Positions 16,360 to 23,343 of a stretch of 64,000 bases of DNA are shown here, one piece after another. The DNA is from an uncultured Ignavibacteria bacterium (GTDB lineage: Bacteria > Bacteroidota > Ignavibacteria > SZUA-365): assembly GCA_913061095.1 (NCBI GenBank), contig CAJXVM010000003.1:62001-126000 (forward strand), read 5' to 3'. Numbering within the stretch: the stretch's first letter is position 1; the number at the start of each line of letters is the position of its first letter. Made by a program: the position numbers and the translations under genes. The notes under the pieces are model-generated. The model was not told the DNA's origin. It did no database searches and was given only the letters and a program-made list of their open reading frames with translations.

Positions 16360-17013
16360 ATGGCAGTCGAAAAAACCCCCAAGGCCGATCTGAGGGCAAA
16401 AGCCCGGCGGTATTTCGAGGTGTCGCTCATCATCTCGCTGCTGCTGATCACGGCCGCGTTCGCATTCTTCCCCGACATCGATCGGGAACAGGTGGTCATC
16501 GAAGCCAGCCAGGAAACCGTCAAGGTGGAGGACATCGAAAACACGCGCCAGGAGAATCGTCCCCCGCCACCGCCGCGTCCGCCGATCCCCATCGAGGCAC
16601 CGAGCGCGGATGCCATCGAGGACATTGACATCAGTTCGGAAATCGATCTCGGCGTGCAGATGGAAGCGCCATCCGCACCTCCTCCCCAGCAGCAGGATGA
16701 CGAAGAAGAGGAAATCTACTTCGAGGTCGTCGAGGATCCTCCGACCATTATCGGCGGGATGAACTCTGTACGTGAAAATCTCGTCTATCCCGATCTCGCG
16801 ATCCGCGCGGGTGTCGAAGGCACGGTGATCGTGCTGGCCTATGTCAACAAGGATGGCGTCGTGACCGCGACGGAAGTGCTCCGCGGCATCGGCGGCGGCT
16901 GCGACGAAGCGGCGATGGAAGCGGTCAAGAAAGTGCGCTTCAATCCCGGCATGCAGCGCGGCAAGCCCGTCAATGTAAAAGTCTCCGTGCCGGTGCGCTT
17001 CCGCCTGAACTGA
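16360..17013 (+). CDS. TonB-family energy-transducer protein
   Basis: Inner-membrane-anchored periplasmic protein of about 217 residues. One TM helix lies near residues 24-42 (VSLIISLLLITAAFAFF). A Pro-rich and acidic linker follows (PPPPPRPPIP; a second Pro/Gln then Asp/Glu run near 105-125). The C-terminal TonB domain (about 140-217) includes YPDLAIRAGVEGTVIVLAYV, ATEVLRGIGGGCDEAAMEAV and VRFNPGMQRGKPVNVKVSVPVRF. It should couple proton motive force to outer-membrane transporters or secretion. No ExbB/ExbD genes are in the window. I chose the ATG at 16360 (AGGA 8 bases upstream), not the longer frame from 16291. Confidence 0.9.
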   Translation: MAVEKTPKADLRAKARRYFEVSLIISLLLITAAFAFFPDIDREQVVIEASQETVKVEDIENTRQENRPPPPPRPPIPIEAPSADAIEDIDISSEIDLGVQMEAPSAPPPQQQDDEEEEIYFEVVEDPPTIIGGMNSVRENLVYPDLAIRAGVEGTVIVLAYVNKDGVVTATEVLRGIGGGCDEAAMEAVKKVRFNPGMQRGKPVNVKVSVPVRFRLN

Positions 17014-17073
17014 CCCGCCCGTCTCCGGCACTCGTCCGGCATTGAGCGGAGAACCTGATCATCCAGAACTGAT

Positions 17074-17118
17074 GCGGCCGGCCCCGATGGACCGGCCGCA
17101 GTTCGTGACGGCCGGTCC
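17074..17118 (+). promoter_or_regulatory. Mutually exclusive hairpins upstream of the lipoprotein gene
   Basis: Stem 1: GCGGCCGG (17074-17081) with CCGGCCGC (17092-17099). Stem 2: GGACCGGCCG (17089-17098) with CGGCCGGTCC (17109-17118). The 3' arm of stem 1 is the 5' arm of stem 2, so only one can form. No T-run follows either. It may be a 3' structure of the TonB-like gene or an attenuator-like leader. Confidence 0.5.
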
Positions 17119-17172
17119 GTGCACCGGTCCCCGCAAGCAGAATCCATTCAATCATTAACAGTGTGAGTTCCC

Positions 17173-17643
17173 ATGATGAAGCGTCTTGCTCCCATGTTTG
17201 CGATCCTGCCGCTTGCAGTGATCCTTCTTGCCGGCTGTTCTTCGGATGCCACCACCGACTCCCTCGCCGTCCAGTACGGACCGACGAAAATCGCCATCGA
17301 AAAGGCCGGCAGCGAAACCAACGTTTCCGGAACCATCACCGTCCGCCTCATCAACCGCACCGAAAAGCAGATGAACGTTGGCTTCCTCGAAGGCGAGCTG
17401 ATCAGCGCCGCCACGAATGAGGCACTGCTGCGCTTCCGTCCCATCATCCCCGATTCCTACGGCTCGATTTCCACTGTGCGCCTCCTCCCGAAGGAGACGC
17501 GTGAAATCCCCGTGGTGATGCCGCTCGGACTCCAGGCCTTCGATCCCCAGAAACACCCGCAGGTCATTGTGGGACTCTCCTTCCAGACCACCGATGGATA
17601 CCGTACGGATGCGAAGAGTGCGCCGATCACCGTCACGAAGTAA
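17173..17643 (+). CDS. Lipoprotein, small beta-sandwich-like
   Basis: Predicted lipoprotein of 156 residues with signal peptide and lipobox ILLAGC (Cys at about residue 22). The mature part is about 130 residues of beta-rich sequence without recognised motifs. It resembles the next gene weakly in its second half: both have L-P-x-[ED]-T-x-E-I followed by a GL...D...YP/HPxV pattern. The two are therefore probably paralogs made in tandem. Function unknown; surface or periplasmic location is inferred from the lipobox. Confidence 0.75.
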   Translation: MMKRLAPMFAILPLAVILLAGCSSDATTDSLAVQYGPTKIAIEKAGSETNVSGTITVRLINRTEKQMNVGFLEGELISAATNEALLRFRPIIPDSYGSISTVRLLPKETREIPVVMPLGLQAFDPQKHPQVIVGLSFQTTDGYRTDAKSAPITVTK

Positions 17644-18103
17644 CCTTCTGCTCGTTGCGGCGCTCGCGCTGTTCGCGGGCGCCTGCTCCAGCACCTCGAT
17701 CTTCGAGTACCTCACCGTGGCTCCCGCGGAGACGCAGGTATGGAACGACTCCATGCCCGGCTCCAAGCCGCAGTGCAACGCGGTCCTGCGGCTCTCCATC
17801 GCCAACATCAGCGAGCAGCCGGTCACGCTCAGCGATCCCGAGGCCGTCATCGTCGACGCGCCTTCGCTGATGCCCCTGCGCCGCTATCCTGCCATGGTCA
17901 CCGTCGACGACCACCGGGTCCGGCAGGTCACGATCCAGCCCGGCGACACCATCGAGATCGCGTTCCGCTCGCCGTCGTACGGCCTCAAGCCGATCGACAT
18001 CGCGCAGTATCCGAAGGTACGCATCGCGGTGCGCATGCAGTCGTCGCTGGATCTCCCCCTTCTTTTTCGCAGTCCGGTTACCGAGCTTTTCGAAACCCAG
18101 TAG
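17609..18103 (+). CDS. Lipoprotein, probable paralog of preceding gene
   Basis: 164-residue predicted lipoprotein. A basic N-terminus (MRRVRRSPSRS) and hydrophobic stretch LLLVAALALFAGAC give a lipobox AGAC. Its start must lie inside the previous gene: ATG 17609 gives a 35-base overlap, while a longer frame begins at 17567. The mature region shows TIQPGDTIEIAF and YPKVRIAVRMQ, aligned with equivalent strands of the previous protein. Tight overlap indicates co-translation. Function unknown. Confidence 0.72.
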   Translation: MRRVRRSPSRSNLLLVAALALFAGACSSTSIFEYLTVAPAETQVWNDSMPGSKPQCNAVLRLSIANISEQPVTLSDPEAVIVDAPSLMPLRRYPAMVTVDDHRVRQVTIQPGDTIEIAFRSPSYGLKPIDIAQYPKVRIAVRMQSSLDLPLLFRSPVTELFETQ

Positions 18104-18109
18104 GGGAGG

Positions 18110-18979
18110 ATGATGCGTACTGCTTCCTGCCTCCTGCTTATTGCCAGCTGCCTCTTGCCGCTCTTCACGGCTGCGGCACAGGACGTCATGGTGGAGGAAT
18201 ACCGCTTCGGGGATTTCAGCGCGGCGGAGGCCGTGTCGGTCGATCAGTTCGGGCACATCTATGTGGCGGATGCCGGCGCGTCGCTGATCCGGAAGTACGA
18301 CCGCAAGGGCAATATGCTCGCCGAAGTGGGCGGTCCGGGATGGGACAACACGTCCTTCGACCGGCCGATGGGACTCGACGCCAGCCTGGGCATCGCCGTG
18401 TACGTCGCTGACATGGGGAATCATCGCATCTCGCGTTTCGACCGGGGACTGCATTTCATGGCGACGCTCGACGGCGAGTCGGGCAGTGTGGATCCGGGCT
18501 TCCGTTATCCGATCGATGTTGTCAATTCGCCGCTCGAGGAACTGTACGTGCTCGATGGGGAAAACAATCAGGTGGTCTCAATCACGGGCTTCAACCGCGC
18601 CTCCGCTGTCTTCGGGGGCATCGAGTCGGGCGAGGGACGCCTGACCGAGCCGGTGGCCATGGCCATGGGCGGCGAGCGTCTCTACGTGCTCGAATCCCAC
18701 CGGGTCGCGGCATTTGATTTGTTCGGAAATTTTCTGTTTCATTTTGGAAACGGACGGTTTTCCGACGCGCAGGGTATCGCGATGCTACCCAATCACGCGC
18801 TGGTCGTCACCCCCGACGCGCTGCACTGGTTCACGCGCGACGGTGATTTTCTCCGCACCGTGCGCCGGGAGCAGATGGTGCTCGCCGGCGATCCGGGCGA
18901 TTTCCGCGATGCGACATATACCGCTCCTTTTCTCTTGCTATTAACTCATCGTTCCTGTATACTCTTCCCCAACCACTAA
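18110..18979 (+). CDS. Secreted NHL-type beta-propeller protein
   Basis: 289 residues with a signal peptide ([17 protein letters not shown]). Propeller-type repeats recur, each with a strand pattern like [24 protein letters not shown] and [20 protein letters not shown]. It probably folds into a six-bladed propeller used for binding, with no catalytic residues apparent. It begins 6 bases after the lipoprotein gene, so the three genes form one operon. The last codons ([14 protein letters not shown]) overlap the ssb promoter, so the true functional C-terminus may end earlier. Confidence 0.75.
   Translation: MMRTASCLLLIASCLLPLFTAAAQDVMVEEYRFGDFSAAEAVSVDQFGHIYVADAGASLIRKYDRKGNMLAEVGGPGWDNTSFDRPMGLDASLGIAVYVADMGNHRISRFDRGLHFMATLDGESGSVDPGFRYPIDVVNSPLEELYVLDGENNQVVSITGFNRASAVFGGIESGEGRLTEPVAMAMGGERLYVLESHRVAAFDLFGNFLFHFGNGRFSDAQGIAMLPNHALVVTPDALHWFTRDGDFLRTVRREQMVLAGDPGDFRDATYTAPFLLLLTHRSCILFPNH
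18935..18963 (+). promoter_or_regulatory. Promoter of ssb inside the 3' end of the propeller gene
   Basis: -35 TTGCTA (18935-18940), 17-base spacer, -10 TATACT (18958-18963); start codon at 19014 gives a leader of about 45 nt. Confidence 0.7.
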
Positions 18980-19013
18980 ATCACTTTTGGGGAACAACAA
19001 AGGAGAACTCACC

Positions 19014-19451
19014 ATGTCTTACGGCCTGAATAAGGTTATGCTGATCGGCCACCTCGGGAGCGACCCCGAGCTGCGCTACACCGAAAGCAACGTCCCTGTT
19101 GCGAACTTCAACATGGCAACCAACGAATCCTACAAGGATCAGAACGGCAACCTGGTCGAGCGCACCGAATGGCATCGCATCGTCGCCTGGCGCAAGCTCG
19201 CCGAGCTCTTTGGTGAGTACCTGAAAAAGGGATCGAAAGTCTACATCGAAGGAAAGCTGCAGACGCGCAGCTGGGAAGACAAGGACGGGAACAAGCGTTA
19301 TACCACGGAGATCGTGGCGAACGAGTTCATGTTCCTTGACTCCCGCGGCGGCAACGGCGGCGGACAGCAGTCCGGCGGCGGCGCGCCTCCTCCGACCGAG
19401 CCCTCCGGCGGCGGTGGCGGACAGAAGGAAGACGAGGATCTTCCGTTCTGA
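19014..19451 (+). CDS. ssb: Single-stranded DNA-binding protein
   Basis: Binds ssDNA in replication, repair and recombination; expected homotetramer. At 145 residues: OB fold at 1-105 ([71 protein letters not shown]), a Gly/Pro-rich linker, and the acidic tip DEDLPF that recruits partner proteins. ATG 19014 is preceded by AAAGGAGA, a strong ribosome site; an upstream frame from 18987 is not needed. It has its own promoter and terminator. Confidence 0.97.
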   Translation: MSYGLNKVMLIGHLGSDPELRYTESNVPVANFNMATNESYKDQNGNLVERTEWHRIVAWRKLAELFGEYLKKGSKVYIEGKLQTRSWEDKDGNKRYTTEIVANEFMFLDSRGGNGGGQQSGGGAPPPTEPSGGGGGQKEDEDLPF

Positions 19452-19504
19452 CCTGCCGATATGAATCTGGCCGGGGATTCCCGGCCGGTCTCTCGAACAC
19501 AACT

Positions 19505-19541
19505 GAGGCCTGTTCCCGTGCGGGGACGGGCCTCGTTGTTT
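19505..19541 (+). terminator. Intrinsic terminator of ssb
   Basis: GAGGCC..CCC and GGG..GGCCTC pair through a GC-rich stem with small internal mismatches, followed by GTTGTTT. Confidence 0.7.
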
Positions 19542-19648
19542 ATCGATACGCCGCGCGAGGGTGATCCTTTATACACCTCATGGATACTGCCTGGACGGAC
19601 CACCCTGCACGGCGGAGTGAATCGCACAATGCGATTGCGGCGTGCGAT

Positions 19649-19703
19649 GCGGGCGTGCCGCGGGCGTGCCGCGGGCGTGCCGCGGGCGTGCCGCGGGTGT
19701 GCT
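19649..19703. repeat. Five 11-bp tandem repeats
   Basis: Units GCGGGCGTGCC at 19649, 19660, 19671 and 19682, and a variant GCGGGTGTGCT at 19693. It is a minisatellite in the gap between ssb and the DUF5320 gene, with no coding sense evident. Confidence 0.9.
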
Positions 19704-19732
19704 GCCGCAGGGCGGAACTGAGTGAACGGCAC

Positions 19733-20053
19733 TCAGCGCCGGCCGCCGCGGCCGTATCCGCGACCCTGACCGCGCCCGGGACCGAATCCGCGTCCGCGGC
19801 CACGGCCGAAGCCACCCAGTCCCCATCGATACGCCATGCCGCGGCCGTATCCGGGACCGGATCCATACCCGGCTTCCGTTCCCGGACCGTACCACGGCTC
19901 GGCAGGACCGTCCAGATGCTCCCCTCTCACTTCATCGATATCCCTCCTGCGTTCATCATCATCGTTTCGAGGCCGTGTCCCGGCGCAGTATCCCCTGCGC
20001 CAACCGGTCATCGGTCCTCTTCCTTCGGGTCCTGTTCTGTCAAATCCTGGCAT
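19733..20053 (-). CDS. DUF5320-type Gly/Arg-rich small protein
   Basis: 106 residues. The N-terminus MPGFDRTGPEGRGPMTG..RGYC is the hallmark of DUF5320-type proteins. The C-terminal half is a Gly-Arg-Tyr-rich low-complexity tail. Such genes habitually sit beside NifX-like proteins and MinD/Mrp-type ATPases, exactly as here, suggesting a role in Fe-S or metal-cofactor handling that is not biochemically defined. AGGAGG precedes the ATG. Last gene of the DUF134 operon. A CTGAGTG/CACTCAG hairpin overlaps its stop. Confidence 0.82.
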   Translation of the reverse strand: MPGFDRTGPEGRGPMTGWRRGYCAGTRPRNDDDERRRDIDEVRGEHLDGPAEPWYGPGTEAGYGSGPGYGRGMAYRWGLGGFGRGRGRGFGPGRGQGRGYGRGGRR

Positions 20054-20077
20054 GATAACCTCCTTCAGTTCGTGTAT

Positions 20078-20404
20078 TCATGCATGCTGATTGTGATACT
20101 GTTCAAACGCCTGCTCGACGGATGTCCCCGCGGGCAGTTCCATGACCTCGATCCCGGCGGCACGCAGAGCGTCTCCGGCCTTGGGACCGATGCGTCCGGT
20201 GATGACGAGCTTCACCCCCTCGTCGATCAGCGTCTGCGCTGCGCCCGTCCCTGCCCCATGCGCGGCATTGACATTGCCATTGTTGTCGATATAGCGACGG
20301 TCTCCGCTCTCCTCATCGACGATGAAGAAGCCGCCGGCGCGTCCAAAGCGCTCATCCATGGGCGCTGTCCAGTTGTGTTCCGTTGCCGTAATTGCGATCG
20401 TCAT
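20078..20404 (-). CDS. NifX/NifB-C-terminal-type Fe-Mo cofactor-like protein
   Basis: 108 residues, dinitrogenase iron-molybdenum cofactor biosynthesis family. Visible family blocks: IAITATEHNWTAPMDERFGRA at the N-terminus (in two parts), GAGTGAAQTLIDEGVKLVITG and GPKAGDALRAAGIEVMELPAG. Stand-alone members bind metal-sulfur cofactors or clusters, and there are no nitrogenase genes here. The start ATG overlaps the stop of the preceding ATPase gene (ATGA), so the two are translationally coupled. Confidence 0.9.
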   Translation of the reverse strand: MTIAITATEHNWTAPMDERFGRAGGFFIVDEESGDRRYIDNNGNVNAAHGAGTGAAQTLIDEGVKLVITGRIGPKAGDALRAAGIEVMELPAGTSVEQAFEQYHNQHA

Positions 20405-21282
20405 GATCCATTCCCGTTTGTTGAAAGGTGCTTCCAAATCTTTTCAATCTGTGCCGTCAGTTCGATATCCTCCATTTCGATCAGTGTCCGCGCCTCGCGG
20501 AGAGACTCCGGAAAGACATCCGACCAGGGCAGTTCCGCGACGACGCTGATGTGGTGATCCTCGCAGAGACGCCGGATTTCGCGGCTTACGCCCCCATCGA
20601 GATCCGCCTTGTTGATAATGCAGGAGCCGGAGAGGCCGAAGTGCTCGAGCAACTCGATCAGGCGCGCAAGATCGTGCTGTCCCGCGCGCGTCGCCTCGGT
20701 CACCAGAAGCACCTCCGACGCACCGGAGACCGAGGCGATCGCGGGACATCCCACTCCTGGGGGACCATCCACGATGACATAGGGGACACGCTCTTTCGCG
20801 GCGATTTCCGTCGCCTGGTTGCGGACCTGCGTGACGAGCTTTCCTGAATTCTCCTGGCCGATCCCGAGCCGCGCATGCACCATGTGCTGATGGAAACGGC
20901 TGCGGGAAACGAACCATCGTCCCGTCACACGCGGCATCATTGTGATGTACCCGTCGGGACAGACGTGACTGCAGACGGCGCAGCCCTCGCAGGCGGCTTC
21001 GTCCACTTCGTACTGTCCGTTGCGCATCACGATGGCGTCATACACGCAGGCCGCGGCGCACATGCCGCACTGCCTGCAGGCACGCGTATCGAACATGGGC
21101 ACACGACCGCCGCTGAATTCCGTTTCCCTGCGGATTTTCGGGCGCAGGAGCAGGTGCAGGTTGGATGCATCCACGTCGCAGTCCGCCATCACCGCGTCTT
21201 TGCCCGCCAGCATGCCGAGCGCTGCCGTGATGGTGGTCTTGCCCGTCCCGCCTTTTCCGCTCAGGAGGATGATCTGTTTCAT
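20401..21282 (-). CDS. MinD/Mrp-type P-loop ATPase with inserted 2x[4Fe-4S] ferredoxin domain (second copy)
   Basis: 293 residues. Deviant Walker A at the N-terminus (LLSGKGGTGKTTITAAL). An inserted ferredoxin domain follows (CRQCGMCAAACVYDA, CEGCAVCSHVCPDG, about 60-110). Further on are PYVIVDGPPGVGCPAIASV, which resembles a Walker B, and ATRAGQHDL. It belongs to the ATPase pair that usually accompanies NifX-like and DUF5320 proteins and probably handles Fe-S or metal cofactors in the cytoplasm. The start at 21282 (MKQIILLSGKGG) overlaps the previous gene by 4 bases; a longer upstream frame is overprinting. Confidence 0.92.
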   Translation of the reverse strand: MKQIILLSGKGGTGKTTITAALGMLAGKDAVMADCDVDASNLHLLLRPKIRRETEFSGGRVPMFDTRACRQCGMCAAACVYDAIVMRNGQYEVDEAACEGCAVCSHVCPDGYITMMPRVTGRWFVSRSRFHQHMVHARLGIGQENSGKLVTQVRNQATEIAAKERVPYVIVDGPPGVGCPAIASVSGASEVLLVTEATRAGQHDLARLIELLEHFGLSGSCIINKADLDGGVSREIRRLCEDHHISVVAELPWSDVFPESLREARTLIEMEDIELTAQIEKIWKHLSTNGNGS

Positions 21283-22133
21283 ACGGCCGTAACCTCCCGC
21301 CGCAGGGCGGCGCGCAGGATGTGTTCGAACACCGTGTATGTGGCGGGCAGTGCCTCCGGGATGCGGCGTCCCTGTGCACACGCCTGTGCGATAGCGCGGC
21401 TGTGAGGGATTATGCCCAGTACTTCGATACTCTCCGACGCACAGAAAGCGTGCACCGAGCGATCCTGCGGCACCGCCTTGTTGATGACGACGCCGTACGG
21501 ACGCTCGAGCTGGCGCACCGTGCGAACCATCAGCTCGAGGTCGTGCAGTCCGAGCGGCGTGGCTTCACCGACAAGGATGACGAAATCCGCATCGCGCACT
21601 GCTTCCACCGCCGAGCAGGATGTCCCCGGCGGTGCGTCGCAAATGACGACGGGCTCTGATGCACCGGCGCGCTCCTTGACCGCGCGGATCAGTGCGGGAG
21701 CGGCGGTTTCGCTGACGCGGAGGCGTCCGCTGTGCAGCGTCATCGCGCCGCCCTGCCGCGTTTCCAGCGTACCGATCATCTTGCGTCCGTCACCCACCGC
21801 ACCTTCGGGACACAGCACCGCACAGCCCCGGCATCCCTTACAGAGTTCCGGGAAGACCAGCACCTGCTCCTCGAGCACGAGCAGTGCATTGAATTCACAG
21901 ATGGAGGAACAGACGCCGCAGTGCGTGCAGCGTTCCTCATCGATGTCCGGGATCATGCTCCACACCGGTCCCTCACGCCGCACCGGGAGATCGAAGAACA
22001 GGTGGAGGTTCGGTTCCTCGACATCGAGATCGAGCAATGTGACGGGCTGTTCCTGTGCGAGCAGTGCCGCGAGGGATGCGGTGACCATTGTCTTTCCGCT
22101 TCCGCCCTTTCCGCTGGCGACGGTGATGGTCAT
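21279..22133 (-). CDS. MinD/Mrp-type P-loop ATPase with inserted ferredoxin domain (first copy)
   Basis: 284 residues, paralog of the following gene. Walker A VASGKGGSGKTMVTASL; ferredoxin cysteines CTHCGVCSSICEFNA and CKGCRGCAVLCPEG; the segment VICDAPPGTSCSAVEAV is equivalent to Walker B. The two adjacent ATPases probably form a heterodimer, as inferred from their regular pairing in other genomes. It overlaps the DUF134 gene upstream and the second ATPase downstream by 4 bases each, giving a tightly coupled operon. Confidence 0.92.
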   Translation of the reverse strand: MTITVASGKGGSGKTMVTASLAALLAQEQPVTLLDLDVEEPNLHLFFDLPVRREGPVWSMIPDIDEERCTHCGVCSSICEFNALLVLEEQVLVFPELCKGCRGCAVLCPEGAVGDGRKMIGTLETRQGGAMTLHSGRLRVSETAAPALIRAVKERAGASEPVVICDAPPGTSCSAVEAVRDADFVILVGEATPLGLHDLELMVRTVRQLERPYGVVINKAVPQDRSVHAFCASESIEVLGIIPHSRAIAQACAQGRRIPEALPATYTVFEHILRAALRREVTAV

Positions 22134-22606
22134 GACGCTCCTCCCCGGCGTCCATGCCGTTGTCTTCCGCCCCCACGCATGACATTGAATGCGAGATCCT
22201 CGAGATTATCCGAACCGCAGACGTGACACCGCTCCCCTGTCTCCGGATCCGTATCCCCTGCCGGAAGCGGATCAAGCGCCTCGTCCCCGCAGTCGCGGCA
22301 ACGCCGCACGGTATGGATGAAGTCCACCGCGCCACCTTCGATACGCAGTTCGCGTCCTTCGACAAGCACGCGTGCGACCTTCCCGCGCGCTGTTTCCACG
22401 AGGCGTGAAAACGTCGGACGCGAGATATTCATCTTTTCCGCGGCGCGCTCCTGGTCGAGTCCTTCGAGGTCCGCAAGCCGAATCGCTTCGAACTCATCCA
22501 CGCTCAGCGTGAGCGTCTCAAGCAGGCGGCGCGGCACGCCGACCGGCTTGAAGTGATCGAAACGCGGGGGACCATGAATGCGTCGCCTTCTTCTGGGTCG
22601 CGGCAT
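22130..22606 (-). CDS. DUF134 (UPF0251) HTH regulator with C-terminal zinc ribbon
   Basis: 158 residues. The N-terminus PRPRRRRRIHGPPRFDHFKP is the family signature. A sigma-70-region-4-like helix-turn-helix follows (LSVDEFEAIRLADLEGLDQE, AAEKMNISRPTFSRLVETAR). The C-terminus has paired cysteines (CRDCGDEA, CHVCGSDN) suggesting a zinc ribbon. First gene of the ATPase/NifX/DUF5320 operon. A palindrome overlaps its own promoter, so autoregulation is likely. The paralog at 33737-34213 has the same operator type. Ribosome site GGAG lies 5 bases before the ATG. Confidence 0.9.
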   Translation of the reverse strand: MPRPRRRRRIHGPPRFDHFKPVGVPRRLLETLTLSVDEFEAIRLADLEGLDQERAAEKMNISRPTFSRLVETARGKVARVLVEGRELRIEGGAVDFIHTVRRCRDCGDEALDPLPAGDTDPETGERCHVCGSDNLEDLAFNVMRGGGRQRHGRRGGAS

Positions 22607-22616
22607 ATATACTCCA

Positions 22617-22636
22617 TTATGGACATACGTTCATTA
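22617..22636. promoter_or_regulatory. Second operator-like palindrome in the DUF134 leader
   Basis: TTATGGACATACGTTCATTA is an imperfect copy of the operator at 22651-22670. The two centres are 34 bases apart and this one lies downstream of the predicted transcription start. Confidence 0.6.
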
Positions 22637-22646
22637 CTCATGAGGC

Positions 22647-22675
22647 AATATAACGAACATATGTTCATAAGTCAA
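22647..22675 (-). promoter_or_regulatory. Promoter and operator of the DUF134-ATPase operon
   Basis: Minus strand -35 TTGACT (22670-22675), 17-base spacer, -10 TATATT (22647-22652). The spacer is almost entirely the palindrome TTATGAACATATGTTCGTTA (22651-22670), so a bound dimer would occlude RNA polymerase. Confidence 0.8.
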
Positions 22676-22828
22676 GTACCCGATCTCATACCGCTGCAAT
22701 TTCATTGCGGCGCATCGACTTCCAGCACGGAGAGGCCATGCACAACATCCCGCGCGGCTGATGACGCGATCTCACGACCTGATATTCCAACGAGGAGATG
22801 AAAAAAGTACGTGAAGACGCATCCGCTG

Positions 22829-22857
22829 TTGAAATTCTCCCCGACCCGCCCTATATT
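22829..22857 (+). promoter_or_regulatory. Promoter of tRNA-Val
   Basis: -35 TTGAAA (22829-22834), 17-base spacer, -10 TATATT (22852-22857), 12 bases before the tRNA. Confidence 0.8.
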
Positions 22858-22869
22858 TGGAGTCTGTTT

Positions 22870-22944
22870 GGACGCATAGCTCAGTTGGTCCAGAGCGCTC
22901 GCCTCACACGCGAGAGGTCGCAGGTTCAAATCCCGCTGCGTCCA
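22870..22944 (+). tRNA. tRNA-Val(CAC)
   Basis: 75 nt. Acceptor GGACGCA/TGCGTCC pairs perfectly, anticodon stem CTCGC/GCGAG encloses CTCACAC (anticodon CAC), T-loop TTCAAAT. One A-C mismatch in the T stem. CCA is not encoded. Confidence 0.95.
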
Positions 22945-22948
22945 CGAA

Positions 22949-22987
22949 ACGAGTAAACCCCCGCATTGCGGGGGTTTACTCGTTTTA
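22949..22987 (+). terminator. Intrinsic terminator of tRNA-Val
   Basis: ACGAGTAAACCCCCGC pairs perfectly with GCGGGGGTTTACTCGT (16 bp, 3-base loop), followed by TTTT. Very strong and potentially bidirectional. Confidence 0.92.
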
Positions 22988-23205
22988 GCTCATGTATCGG
23001 TTTCCATGAAAATCGATGCTGGCCACTTCTCTCAGTTCAGCTCCTATGGATGAAAGTACAGGACCAGATCGTTCCGAATGGATTCGGGAACAAGACAGAC
23101 AAAAGCTATCCGCCTGCCCTGTCCAGTAACCTTTGACGTCAGACACGCAAAACGTACTAGTAGTGGTTCAAATTTTCATCCACGTTCCATGGGTGATACC
23201 AACAG
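22988..23205. other. Intergenic stretch after tRNA-Val
   Basis: About 220 bases of lower-GC sequence without a supported gene or structure. A short frame begins at 23133 but lacks protein-like composition. Confidence 0.4.
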
Positions 23206-23234
23206 TTGACAATGTCCCGGATTATATCTATCCT
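23206..23234 (+). promoter_or_regulatory. Promoter of the first head/S74 gene
   Basis: -35 TTGACA (23206-23211), 17-base spacer, -10 TATCCT (23229-23234), about 105 bases before the start codon. Confidence 0.6.
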
Positions 23235-23343
23235 TTTCAGAGTCAATCATCCTATAACCTGCTACTCAGCTACCCCGGGTACAGTGTAGGATTCTTCATC
23301 GCAAGCAATCCATTCCAATACACATTCCATCGGAGGAATCACG

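Noticed and set aside
20078-20404. Evidence for nitrogen fixation (NifX-like gene)
   Set aside because: No nifHDK, nifB or nifEN in the window; stand-alone NifX-like proteins with DUF5320 and MinD-type ATPases are widespread in non-diazotrophs.
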